Shown piece after piece: positions 42,193 through 50,375 of a stretch of DNA of 64,000 bases; within the stretch, counting starts at the first letter, position 1, and each line of letters opens with the position of its first letter. The notes beneath the pieces were generated by a model. That model ran no database searches. It had not been told where the DNA came from and was given only the letters and a program-made list of their open reading frames with translations. The translations under genes were made by a program, and so were the position numbers. The stretch is from Brachybacterium subflavum (GTDB taxonomy: Bacteria > Actinomycetota > Actinomycetes > Actinomycetales > Dermabacteraceae): the NCBI RefSeq assembly GCF_009299795.1, contig NZ_VIGP01000006.1:62001-126000 (forward strand), in the 5' to 3' direction.

Positions 42193-43194
42193 ATGTCTGC
42201 GCATTCCTCCGTCCCTCCCGTCGTGAAGATCGGCGATGTCGCGCGCGCTGCGGGAGTTTCCGTGGGAACCGTCTCCAAGGCCCTGAACGGGACCGGCAGC
42301 CTGCGGGCCGAGACGCGCCGACACGTCCAGGAGGTCGCGGACCGTCTCGGGTTCGTCGCCGATTCTCGCGGGCGAGGGCTCTCGAGCGGTCGCACCTTCA
42401 CCGTCGGCTTCCTGACCACGGACACCTTCGGCCGATTCACCCTGCCGATCCTCATGGGTGCCGAGGACGCGCTCGCCGTCGGGCGCATGGCGGTGATCCT
42501 CGCCGACACCCGAGACGACCCCGCCCGCGAGGAGCACCTTCTGCGCTCACTGCGCGGTCGACGCGTGGACGGCCTCGTCGTCACGGGCCGCACCACGGAC
42601 GAGCGCCCCCCGGTGGACATCGACATCCCCGTCGTGCACGCCTTCGCCCCCTCGTCGGACCGGGACCGGCCCGCCGTGCTGAGCGACGAGAGCACCGGCG
42701 CGCGCATGGTCGCCGAGCACCTGCTGGCGATCGGCCGCACCCGGGTCCTGCACGTGACGGGACCGCGCCGCCATCACTCGGCGACCGTCCGGGCGGAGGT
42801 CGTCGCGGGTGTCCTCGGCGAGGCCCTGGTCGGCCAGGCGATGTTCGGCGAGTGGAGCGAGGAGTGGGGTCGGCGCGCCGTCGACCTCGCCCTCGCGTCG
42901 GGACTCTCCTTCGATGCCGTCTGCTGCGGCTCCGACCAGGTGGCGCGCGGGGTGCTGGACCGGCTGCGGGATCACGGCACGAGCGTCCCGGGCGAGGTCG
43001 CCGTCACCGGGTTCGACAACTGGGATGTGATGGCGCTCGCCGCCCGGCCGCCCCTGACCACGATCGATCTGTGCCTGTGGGACGTCGGACGCAGTGCCGG
43101 CCGCATGCTCCTGGATCTCATCGAGGGGCGCGAGGTCGCCGAGCGCCGCGTGGTCGTGCCGCCCCGCCTCGAGGTGCGCGGCTCGACCGTCTGA
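42193..43194 (+). CDS. LacI-family transcriptional regulator (2)
   Basis: 333 residues. HTH VKIGDVARAAGVSVGTVSKALNG near the N-terminus, hinge, then the effector core ending VAVTGFDNWDVMALAARPPLTTI. No ribosome binding site precedes ATG 42193; TACAGT lies about 7 bases upstream, so the message may be leaderless. It is divergent from the GH127 operon and most likely represses it through 42116-42131. Unusual CCGSDQVARGV replaces the more common NDxMA segment in the effector domain. Confidence 0.87.
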   Translation: MSAHSSVPPVVKIGDVARAAGVSVGTVSKALNGTGSLRAETRRHVQEVADRLGFVADSRGRGLSSGRTFTVGFLTTDTFGRFTLPILMGAEDALAVGRMAVILADTRDDPAREEHLLRSLRGRRVDGLVVTGRTTDERPPVDIDIPVVHAFAPSSDRDRPAVLSDESTGARMVAEHLLAIGRTRVLHVTGPRRHHSATVRAEVVAGVLGEALVGQAMFGEWSEEWGRRAVDLALASGLSFDAVCCGSDQVARGVLDRLRDHGTSVPGEVAVTGFDNWDVMALAARPPLTTIDLCLWDVGRSAGRMLLDLIEGREVAERRVVVPPRLEVRGSTV

Positions 43195-43282
43195 AGCTCC
43201 CCGTCCAGTCGGCATCGACGGTTCGGCCGTGAGGGGTCGGTCGCCGCGCCCCGCCGCTCGCCGCCCGCCGCACCCTCATCCT

Positions 43283-43333
43283 CGACAGCCCGTGCCGTTC
43301 ATGGTCTACGATGCGGGAAAGCGGTTACCCACA
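43283..43333 (+). promoter_or_regulatory. Promoter/operator of the Gfo-DUF993 operon
   Basis: A -35-like TCGACA (about 43282-43287) and -10-like TACGAT (43307-43312) run into a 22-bp CG-centred dyad at 43312-43333 whose half-sites fit TGnGGGnAAnC and its complement. This LacI-type site differs from the operators at 42116 and in the arabinose regulon, so another LacI protein should bind it. Confidence 0.6.
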
Positions 43334-43410
43334 TCGTGCTCGCGATGACTCGACGGGGGCCGCCCCGACGCACCCGACCCGGCACCGCCGCCGGACACCA
43401 GGAGACCCCC

Positions 43411-44574
43411 ATGACCCAGCGACGCATCGGCATCATCGTCAACGGCGCGAGCGGCCGCATGGGCTACCGCCAGCACCTCGTGCGCTCCCTGCTGGCGATC
43501 CGCGAGCAGGGCGGCGTCGAGCTCGCCGACGGCACCCGCCTCGTGCCCGACCTGCTGCTGGTGGGCCGCAACGAGGAGAAGCTGCGCGCGATCGCCGAGC
43601 GCCACGGCCTGACCGAGTGGACCACCGACCTCGACGCCGCGCTCGCCGACGATCGCTTCGAGATCTACTTCGACGCCCTGGTCACGAACCTGCGGGTCGC
43701 GAACATCCGCAAGGCGATCACCGCCGGCAAGGCCATCTACACGGAGAAGCCCACGGCCGAATCCCTCGACGACGCCCTCGCGCTCGCCCGCGAGGCGAAG
43801 GCCGCCGGCGTCGTCACCGGCGTCGTCCACGACAAGCTCTACCTGCCCGGCCTGCTCAAGCTGCGCCGCCTCATCGACGAGGGGTTCTTCGGGCGCATCC
43901 TCTCGGTGCGCGGCGAGTTCGGCTACTGGGTGTTCGAGGGCGATCACCAGAGCCCCCAGCGCCCCTCCTGGAACTACCGCGCCGAGGACGGCGGAGGCAT
44001 CGTCGCCGATATGTTCCCCCACTGGAACTACGTCATCGAGAACCTCTTCGGCCGTATCGAGGACGTCTACGCGCAGGTCAGCACCCACATCCCTGAGCGC
44101 TGGGACGAGAAGGGCGAGCGCTACGAGGCCACGGCCGACGACGCCGCCTACGGCGTCTTCCGCCTCGAGGGCGGGACGATCGTGCAGATGAACTCGAGCT
44201 GGGACGTGCGCGTGGACCGCGACGAGCTCGTGCAGTTCCAGGTCGACGGGACGCACGGCAGCGCCGTCGTCGGCCTCTGGGGCGCGAAGATCCAGCCCCG
44301 AGCGGCGACCCCGCGCCCCACCTGGAACCCCGATGTGCCGGACGCCCACGACTACCGGGCCGACTGGCACGAGATCCCCGACAACGCCGGGCCCGACGGC
44401 TTCGACAACGGCTTCAAGGCGCAGTGGGAGGACTTCCTCGCCCACTGGGCCGAGGGCCGCGACTACCCCTACGACCTGCTCGCCGGCGCCCGCGGCGTGC
44501 GCCTCGCCGAGGCGGGCCTCGAGAGCTCCGCGCAGGGCCGACGCATCGCCCTCGATCCGCTGACGGAGGCGTGA
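43411..44574 (+). CDS. Gfo/Idh/MocA oxidoreductase (5)
   Basis: 387 residues. The cofactor loop is unusual (GIIVNGASGRMGYRQH) because it is extended relative to the GxGxxG of the other copies. AIYTEKPTAESLDDA has the EKP motif; GGGIVADMFPHWNYVIENLFG is the active-site helix. ATG 43411 follows AGGAG by 7 bases. First of a three-gene operon with a DUF993 protein and a sugar phosphate isomerase-like protein. This trio looks like a conserved actinobacterial catabolic module; the substrate is unknown. Confidence 0.87.
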   Translation: MTQRRIGIIVNGASGRMGYRQHLVRSLLAIREQGGVELADGTRLVPDLLLVGRNEEKLRAIAERHGLTEWTTDLDAALADDRFEIYFDALVTNLRVANIRKAITAGKAIYTEKPTAESLDDALALAREAKAAGVVTGVVHDKLYLPGLLKLRRLIDEGFFGRILSVRGEFGYWVFEGDHQSPQRPSWNYRAEDGGGIVADMFPHWNYVIENLFGRIEDVYAQVSTHIPERWDEKGERYEATADDAAYGVFRLEGGTIVQMNSSWDVRVDRDELVQFQVDGTHGSAVVGLWGAKIQPRAATPRPTWNPDVPDAHDYRADWHEIPDNAGPDGFDNGFKAQWEDFLAHWAEGRDYPYDLLAGARGVRLAEAGLESSAQGRRIALDPLTEA

Positions 44575-44579
44575 GCGAC

Positions 44580-45896
44580 ATGACCGAGCAGGCCACCGGC
44601 ACGACGACCCCGACGACCCCGACGACCCTGACGGCCCCGCGCCTCGCCCTCCTCGACGAGGACGGTGCTCTCCGGACGGCGCCGCTGCCCCCGTCGGCCG
44701 CCTTCGCCCGTCCCACCGCACCGCTGCGCTCGCGTGTGGTCTACGCGGCCTCGCACGTGGTCCCGCTCGCCCACGCCGACAACACCCCCGGCGCCCCCGC
44801 GGCGATCGACTGGGAGGCGACGCTCGGCTTCCGCCGCACGATCTGGTCCTGGGGGCTCGGCGTCGCCGACGCCATGGACACCGCGCAGCGGAACATGGGG
44901 CTGGATCCCGCGGCGACCCGGGAGCTCATCACCCGCAGCGCCGACGCCGCCCGCGAGGCGCTCGCCGATCCCGCGATCGCCCCACTGTTCGGTCCGGACG
45001 CCCAGGTCAGCGACCTCGTCGTCGCCGGGGTCTCGACCGACCACCGGGAGGAGGCGGAGCTCTCGCTCGACGAGATCGTGGACGCCTACCGCGAGCAGCT
45101 CGCGGCGACCGAGGAGTCCGGCGCCGGCGCCGTGCTGATGGCGAGCCGTCACCTGGCCCGTGCCGCGCGCTCGGCCGCCGATTTCGAGGAGGTCTACGTC
45201 CGCGTCCTCGAGCACGCCCGTCGTCCCGTGGTGCTGCACTGGCTCGGCACCGCCTTCGATCCGCAGCTCGAGGGCTACTTCGGCTCGTCCGACACCGCCG
45301 AGGCCGCGGACACCCTGCTGCGCATCATCGCCGCCGATCCCACGCGGATCCGCGGCGTGAAGATGAGCCTGCTCGACGACGCCGCGGAGGTCGCCGTGCG
45401 CGACCGCCTGCCCGCGGGCGTCCTCATGCTCACCGGCGACGACTTCCACTTCTCCCACCTCATCGTGGGCGACGAGGGCGAGAGCGGTTCCGCGCAGCGG
45501 AGCACCCCGGCCGACGGGGGCTTCTCCCACGCGCTGCTCGGCGCCTTCGCCGCGACCGCCCCGGCCGCATCGGCCGCGATCCAGGCGCTGGATGCGGGCG
45601 ATGCCGCCCGTGCCCGTGCGATCCTCGACGACGCCGAGCGTCTGGCGCGGCAGGTGTTCGCCGCCCCCACCTACCACTACAAGGCCGGCGTCGCGTTCCT
45701 GTCCTGGCTCAACGGCCACCAGCGCGCCTTCCAGATGGTCGGCGGACTGCACAGCGCGCGCAGCCTCCCGCACCTCTCGCGCATCGTCGAGCTCGCCGCG
45801 GCCACCGGGAACCTCGAGGACCCGGCCCTGGCCGCCGAGCGCTGGCACGCGATGCTGCGCCTGCACGGCTTCGACCCCCAGGAGGCCCTCGCATGA
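44580..45896 (+). CDS. DUF993 protein, dihydrodipicolinate synthase-like
   Basis: 438 residues, a DUF993-type member of the class I aldolase/DapA superfamily. Visible segments are VVYAASHVVPLAHADN, AIDWEATLGFRRTIWSWGLGVADAMDTAQRNMGL, RRPVVLHWLGTAFDP and RGVKMSLLDD, where the Lys is a candidate Schiff-base residue by analogy to DapA. A Thr/Pro-rich leader (about 5-20) precedes the fold. ATG 44580 lies 10 bases after GGAGG, 5 bp after the oxidoreductase stop. It may perform a retro-aldol or dehydration step on the oxidised sugar; this is inference. Confidence 0.8.
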   Translation: MTEQATGTTTPTTPTTLTAPRLALLDEDGALRTAPLPPSAAFARPTAPLRSRVVYAASHVVPLAHADNTPGAPAAIDWEATLGFRRTIWSWGLGVADAMDTAQRNMGLDPAATRELITRSADAAREALADPAIAPLFGPDAQVSDLVVAGVSTDHREEAELSLDEIVDAYREQLAATEESGAGAVLMASRHLARAARSAADFEEVYVRVLEHARRPVVLHWLGTAFDPQLEGYFGSSDTAEAADTLLRIIAADPTRIRGVKMSLLDDAAEVAVRDRLPAGVLMLTGDDFHFSHLIVGDEGESGSAQRSTPADGGFSHALLGAFAATAPAASAAIQALDAGDAARARAILDDAERLARQVFAAPTYHYKAGVAFLSWLNGHQRAFQMVGGLHSARSLPHLSRIVELAAATGNLEDPALAAERWHAMLRLHGFDPQEALA

Positions 45897-46765
45897 GCGT
45901 CCCGCGCCCCGCGCCCGCATCTCGCCCCGCATCCGTCCCGCGCCTGTCCCTGAACCGCTGGAGCGTGCGCACCACCCCCATCGGCCAGGTGCTCGCGGCC
46001 TGCGTCGACGGCGGCATCGGAGGGATCGGCCTGTGGCGCCAGGACGTCGAGACCACGGGGCTGACCGAGCTGCGGCGCCGGGTCGACGACGCCGGGCTGC
46101 AGGTCACGAGCCTGTGCCGCGGCGGGTTCTTCACGGCCGCCGATCCTGCCGATCGCCGCGCCGCGCTCGAGGACAACCGCCGCGCGATCGACGAGGCCGT
46201 GGGACTCGGGACCGACGTGCTCGTGCTGGTCGTCGGCGGCCTGAGCCATGAGGACAAGGACCTCGCGGCCGCCCGCGAGCGGGTCGCGGAGAACATCGCG
46301 CAGCTCGCCCCGCACGCCGAACAGGCCGGGGTGCGCCTCGCGATCGAGGCCATGCATCCGATCTTCGCGGCCGACCGCGGCGTCGTCTCCACCACCGCCC
46401 AGGCCCTCGACATCGCCGAGCAGGTGGGCAGCGACGCCGTCGGCGCCATCGTGGACACCTATCACGTGTGGTGGGACCCGGGCCTGGCCGCATCCATCGC
46501 CCGCGCGGGCGCGAGCGGCCGCCTGCTGGGCTACCAGGTGTGCGACTGGATCCTGCCGCTCGCCGCCGAGACCCTGAACTCCCGCGGGTACATGGGGGAC
46601 GGTTTCATCGACTTCCCCGCGATCACCCGCATGATCGCGGAGACCGGCTACAGCGGTCCGATCGAGGTCGAAATCTTCCACGAGGACGTCTGGGCGACGC
46701 CCGTCGAGCAGGCCGTGCGCACCATCCGCGAGCGCTTCGAGGAGCTGGTCCTGCCCAGCGCCTGA
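45893..46765 (+). CDS. Sugar phosphate isomerase/epimerase (xylose isomerase-like TIM barrel)
   Basis: 290 residues of the AP-endonuclease-2/IolE-type TIM barrel: LAACVDGGIGGIGLWRQDVE, LAIEAMHPIFAADRGVVST with metal Glu and His, AIVDTYHVWWDPGL, and IEVEIFHEDVWATPV with the last metal Glu. Such enzymes isomerise, epimerise or dehydrate keto-sugars. ATG overlaps the DUF993 stop (ATGA). The barrel starts near residue 18 after a Pro/Arg leader. Last gene of the module. Confidence 0.85.
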   Translation: MSVPRPAPASRPASVPRLSLNRWSVRTTPIGQVLAACVDGGIGGIGLWRQDVETTGLTELRRRVDDAGLQVTSLCRGGFFTAADPADRRAALEDNRRAIDEAVGLGTDVLVLVVGGLSHEDKDLAAARERVAENIAQLAPHAEQAGVRLAIEAMHPIFAADRGVVSTTAQALDIAEQVGSDAVGAIVDTYHVWWDPGLAASIARAGASGRLLGYQVCDWILPLAAETLNSRGYMGDGFIDFPAITRMIAETGYSGPIEVEIFHEDVWATPVEQAVRTIRERFEELVLPSA

Positions 46766-46799
46766 CGCGGGTACCCGATGCGAGTGCCTGACGCGGGAG

Positions 46800-46822
46800 C
46801 CCGACCCGGGTCACCGGTCGGG
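46800..46822. terminator. Hairpin at the convergent end near 46.8 kb
   Basis: CCCGACC (46800-46806) pairs with GGTCGGG (46816-46822) across a 9-base loop, between the isomerase (+) and the minus-strand reading frame ending at 46811. Moderately strong. Confidence 0.45.
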
Positions 46823-47125
46823 GTCAGGCGCCGCCGACGGGGTGCGCCCGCGTCCGGTGGTCAGCCTGCCGGGGCACACGTGCTGCAGCGCTTCCCCGAT
46901 GTCGTCGAGCGTGGCCGAGTACTGGGCGGGCTTGACCTTCAGTTCCTTGTCGCGCCCGGAGACGCGGATCCGCACACCGCCGCCGCGCATGTTGACCTCC
47001 TCGATGCTCTCGGCCGGGATCCAGATCGCCCCCTTCTCCGCGCGCAGGGCCTGCAGGCCCTTCCGCTCGAGGCGTCGGGTGATCCGCTCGGCCTGGCGGT
47101 CCTCGCGGCTGCCGCCCGCGAGCAT
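46811..47125 (-). CDS. Downstream part of an M48-like gene, other frame
   Basis: 104 codons from ATG 47125, but codon use stays coding-like back to about 47170 in this frame (QDLLNIRRRINGFA before the Met). The protein is basic, then has a beta-rich stretch (AIWIPAESIEEVNMRGGGVRIRVSGRDKELKVKP) and a final helix, resembling small PH-like domains. No ribosome binding site fits ATG 47125. The simplest reading is that it is the continuation of the peptidase-like frame at 47155-47514 after a one-base loss. It could also be a separate small gene. Confidence 0.5.
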   Translation of the reverse strand: MLAGGSREDRQAERITRRLERKGLQALRAEKGAIWIPAESIEEVNMRGGGVRIRVSGRDKELKVKPAQYSATLDDIGEALQHVCPGRLTTGRGRTPSAAPDPDR

Positions 47126-47154
47126 CGCGAAGCCGTTGATCCTGCGGCGGATGT

Positions 47155-47514
47155 TCAGCAGGTCCTGGCATCGGACCCGGCCAGCCGCAGCGAGAAGCCG
47201 TCGGCCGCGCGCTCCATCTCACGGGAGCTCAGCTGCGCCGCCCAGACGTACAGTCGCGCGTAGCCGCGGAACAGAAGACCCCACGGGCCCGAGGAGTTGC
47301 GGCCGATCGCGACCAGGGCCCGCTGGGCGTGCAGCAGGAACGAGCCCAGTGCGCAGCACCCGGCCGCGTAGTGGCCGAGCTCGTGCGCGAGGACCGAGCG
47401 GAGCTCGACGATGGTGAGGACGAGCAGTGCCACCACGATCACCACCAGCGCGATCACGAGGACCGGGTAGAGGATCAGCATGAGCAGCGCAGGGAGTGCG
47501 CGGAGATAGGACAT
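47155..47514 (-). CDS. M48-like membrane metallopeptidase, truncated by frameshift
   Basis: 119 residues. Two hydrophobic stretches near the N-terminus (about 6-36) lead into HELGHY (H44, E45, H48), the HExxH zinc motif, and REMERAAD (about 98-105) holds the third-ligand region of M48 peptidases. The frame stops right after LRLAGSDARTC, where family members continue. One extra C near 47168 would join it to the frame at 46811-47170. ATG 47514 follows AGGAGG by 11 bases. Either a pseudogene, a sequencing error or a programmed frameshift. Confidence 0.6.
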   Translation of the reverse strand: MSYLRALPALLMLILYPVLVIALVVIVVALLVLTIVELRSVLAHELGHYAAGCCALGSFLLHAQRALVAIGRNSSGPWGLLFRGYARLYVWAAQLSSREMERAADGFSLRLAGSDARTC

Positions 47515-47816
47515 GGGTACGGGGCCTCCTGAGGTGCGGAGTGAGGGTAGGACTGCACGGGCGGACGCGGGACGGCTCTCCAGATTCCGTGCGTCGTCCG
47601 CGCGTGGCCCGGATGTCGAGAAGCCTCCTGCGTCCGTGCGCGCCTCGCGCGGAGACCACCCACCGCTGGACGATCGGGAAGCCCCTCAGCCCCGGACGCG
47701 GGATCGCCGGTCACCGCGGTGACGCGACCGTCCCCTGCTGTGCCTCCCTGTGGCGCGATCGCCGTGACCTGCCGCGACGCGATCGTCGTGGCCTACCGCG
47801 ATGCGATCGTCGTGGC
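47515..47816. other. Intergenic region M48-like / LacI 3
   Basis: 302 bp. The right part is the 24-bp repeat; the left part (47520-47750) shows no convincing gene, hairpin or promoter apart from the ribosome binding site of the M48-like frame. Confidence 0.4.
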
Positions 47817-47847
47817 CTACCGCGACGCGGTCGCCGTGCTCTCGCGC
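47755..47847. repeat. 24-bp tandem repeat at the 3' end of a LacI gene
   Basis: Units at 47755-47778, 47779-47802 and 47803-47826 fit GCGATCGYCGTGRCCTRCCG plus CGAY; a partial fourth reaches 47847. The stop codon of the LacI gene (47819-47817) lies inside the third unit, so the repeat has grown across the gene end. Confidence 0.8.
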
Positions 47848-48929
47848 AGTGCGATCTCCCCGGGCGCCGTCCAGACGGTCTGCGTCGCCGGAGGTTCCTC
47901 GCCGTCCTCTCCGAGCACCCAGCTCACGGCCGTGTCGGCGATCTGCTCGAGGGGGAGGGCGAGGGTGCTCAGGGTGGGGCTCGCGTCGAGACCGGCCGGG
48001 ACCCCGCCGAACCCGGCGACGGCCACGTCCTGCGGGACCCGCAGTCCCTGGCGGCGCAGTTCGCCGATGGCACCGAGCGCCATGACGTCCGCCGGGGCGA
48101 ACACGCACAGCGGAACTGCTGCCGCCGGGCTGTCGGTCCCGGTGCCCGCTCCGGTGTCCGCCCTGTCGCGCGTCCCGGCTCCCGCGGCCTCGTCGCCCTC
48201 GCGCAGGTGCTCGGCGACGCGCCGGGCGAGCTCGTGCCCGCCCTGGCGGTCGAGCGTCGCCTCGACGCTCAGCTCGGCCTCGAGGCCCGCCTCCGCGAGG
48301 CCCGCGAGGAATCCGCCTGTGCGGTGGGCGGCCGCGGGCACGGGACCGTGCGCGCCGACCACGGCGAAGCGACGATGTCCCTCCACGACCAGCGCGGTCG
48401 CGAGCGCCCGGGCGCCGTCGGCGTCCCCGACGTCGATCGTGCGGCCCACGCCCGGTGACTGGCCGATCCCGACCACCAGGCCGCCGTTGCGCGCGAACCC
48501 CTCGAGCATCGCCGTCAGGGTCTCGTCGGAGCTGGCGCCGTAGGACGAGGAGCCGACGATCACCAGGGCGTCCACGCGCTGGGCGATCAGCGCCCGGATC
48601 GCGCGCGACTCGGTCTCCGCATCGCGGTCGGTCTGGGTGAGCAGCACCTGCGTGCCCGAGGCGAAGACCCGCATCTGGATCTGCCGGGCGATCTCCCCGA
48701 AATACGGGTCGGAGATGTCGTGGACGACGAGTCCGATGAGCCCGGATCGGGAGCGCGCGAGGGCCTGGGCCTGCGCGTTCGTCACGTACCCGAGCTTCGC
48801 CGCCGAGCGCTGCACGCGCTCTGCGACGTCCTTGCCGGGCACCCTGTCCGAGCCGTTGAGAACCCTCGAGGCGGTGGCGAGCGAGACGCCGGCGTCTCGC
48901 GCGACGTCGGTGAGCCGGACGGCGGGCAT
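47817..48929 (-). CDS. LacI-family transcriptional regulator (3)
   Basis: 370 residues. ATG 48929 (AGGAGG 4-5 bases upstream) starts at once with the HTH MPAVRLTDVARDAGVSLATASRVLNG. The core has GLVVHDISDPYFGEIARQIQ and ends AVAGFGGVPAGLDASPTLSTLALP. Residues about 235-255 are an Ala/Gly/Thr-rich insertion (AGAGTRDRADTGAGTGTDSPA) in the effector domain. No target is obvious; candidates are the Gfo-DUF993 operator at 43312 or the araA region (palindrome 51935-51948). Confidence 0.87.
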   Translation of the reverse strand: MPAVRLTDVARDAGVSLATASRVLNGSDRVPGKDVAERVQRSAAKLGYVTNAQAQALARSRSGLIGLVVHDISDPYFGEIARQIQMRVFASGTQVLLTQTDRDAETESRAIRALIAQRVDALVIVGSSSYGASSDETLTAMLEGFARNGGLVVGIGQSPGVGRTIDVGDADGARALATALVVEGHRRFAVVGAHGPVPAAAHRTGGFLAGLAEAGLEAELSVEATLDRQGGHELARRVAEHLREGDEAAGAGTRDRADTGAGTGTDSPAAAVPLCVFAPADVMALGAIGELRRQGLRVPQDVAVAGFGGVPAGLDASPTLSTLALPLEQIADTAVSWVLGEDGEEPPATQTVWTAPGEIALRESTATASR

Positions 48930-49100
48930 GCGGCCTCCTGCAGATCGGGACGGCGTCCGCGCGGCACGGTGGGCCCGAGGACCGGGGCTCGGTGCCGCAC
49001 GGACGGTTGCTGGGAAGGATACGTGCGCGAGCAGGCGCGCACCGACCGCGCTCGCGAGATCCCGGCTGTCCGTCACCTCGCCGACTGGCCCGGCGGTCGC
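48930..49100. other. Gap between LacI 3 and alditol oxidase
   Basis: 171 bp with no hairpin or operator I can support; a TATCCT -10-like word on the minus strand near 49017-49022 may serve LacI 3. How the araA-oxidase transcript ends is not visible. Confidence 0.35.
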
Positions 49101-50372
49101 CTACTCGCCCAGCAGGGCGTCCACGTACTCGTTCCTGAACACGCGGCGGGGGTCCAGTCGATCCCGCAGCGCCTGGAAGTCAGCGAGCCGCGGGTACTGG
49201 GCGCGCACGGCCTCCGGCGCCATCGTGAACACCTTCCCCCAGTGGGGGCGCGGCGAGAACGGGGCGAGCGCGGCTTCGACCTCGGGCAGCAGGGCACGGA
49301 CCTCGTCCGGCCTGCTCTGCCAGGTGAAGTGGATGCACGCGCTCGCGCGCTCGTGGGCGGGGCTCAGCCAGAGGTCGTCGGCCGCGGTGGAGCGGATCTC
49401 CGAGACGATCAGCAGCGGGCGGATCCGCTCGGCCCGTTCGCTCACGGCGGCGACGGCCCGGCCCACCTGCTCGCGCGGCACGAAGTACTCCGACTGGATC
49501 TCCGCGCCGCTGCTCGGCGTGAACTCCATCCGGAAGTGGGGGAGGACCTCGAACGCGGGGCCGGGCCGCCCGCTCTGATCGGTGCAGAACGTGGGCGACA
49601 TGCCCGGGGCCGGGTGGACCGGGCCCGGGGCGCGCCGCGCGCCGTGCCATGCGTCCGGCATCGGCTCCGCGTCGCCCTCGGCCTCCTGCTTCACCCACAC
49701 CTGCGCGGTCTTCCCGTCCCAATGGTGGAACATGCTCACGCTGTAGGCGCTCGCGAGCACGGCGCCCAGGCCCTCGTCGCTCATCCGCTCGGGAGGCAGA
49801 TCCAGGTAGACGGCCTGCCGCATCCGGAAGGCGGGCACCAGGTCGAGCTCGAGGCGCGTGACGACGCCCAGCGCGCCCAGGGCGAGCACCATCCCGTCGA
49901 ACACCTCGGGGTCGGCCTCGCGGGAGAAGCCGACGAGGTCGCCGTCCGCCGTCACCAGTTCGATCGCCCGCACCGAGGACGCGAGCGACCGTTGGGCGTC
50001 GCCGGACCCGTGGGTGCCGGTCGCGCTCGCGCCGCCCACCGAGATGTGCGGCAGGGAGCCCATGCTCGGCAGCGCGAGGCCCTGTTCCCAGAGGGCGAGC
50101 ACGAGCGTCCCGTAGCGCACGCCGGCGCCGACCCGGACCGTGCGGCGCGCGGTGTCGATCTCGATGCGCTCCGGCAGGGCGTCAAGGGTCACCAGGTCTG
50201 CGTCCGAGGCTGCGACCTGCGAGAACGAGTGGCGCGTGCCGAGCGCGCGGATCCGCGCCGAGCGGCCGACGAGGGCGCGCAGCTCGTCGACGCCCGTCGG
50301 CCGATGCAGCGGCCCCGGGCCGAGGTCGATCGTGCCCGACCAGCTGAGGCCCGGACGGGCGCCCGCGCTCAT
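49101..50372 (-). CDS. FAD-dependent alditol (xylitol) oxidase
   Basis: 423 residues of the vanillyl-alcohol-oxidase FAD fold, closest to Streptomyces AldO. RALGTRHSF places H48 where AldO carries its covalent FAD (His46). VRVGAGVRYGTL, GSLPHISVGGASATGTHGSG and the C-terminal PRPHWGKVFTM and PRLADFQALRDRLDPRRVF agree well. It oxidises the primary alcohol of sugar alcohols with O2, giving an aldose and H2O2. It starts 3 bp after the araA stop, so it is expressed with arabinose isomerase; arabitol or xylitol would feed the same pentose pool. Confidence 0.85.
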   Translation of the reverse strand: MSAGARPGLSWSGTIDLGPGPLHRPTGVDELRALVGRSARIRALGTRHSFSQVAASDADLVTLDALPERIEIDTARRTVRVGAGVRYGTLVLALWEQGLALPSMGSLPHISVGGASATGTHGSGDAQRSLASSVRAIELVTADGDLVGFSREADPEVFDGMVLALGALGVVTRLELDLVPAFRMRQAVYLDLPPERMSDEGLGAVLASAYSVSMFHHWDGKTAQVWVKQEAEGDAEPMPDAWHGARRAPGPVHPAPGMSPTFCTDQSGRPGPAFEVLPHFRMEFTPSSGAEIQSEYFVPREQVGRAVAAVSERAERIRPLLIVSEIRSTAADDLWLSPAHERASACIHFTWQSRPDEVRALLPEVEAALAPFSPRPHWGKVFTMAPEAVRAQYPRLADFQALRDRLDPRRVFRNEYVDALLGE

Positions 50373-50375
50373 CGC

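Noticed and set aside
43195-43282. Small gene between LacI 2 and the Gfo-DUF993 operon
   Set aside because: No start with a ribosome binding site and no coding-like codon pattern.
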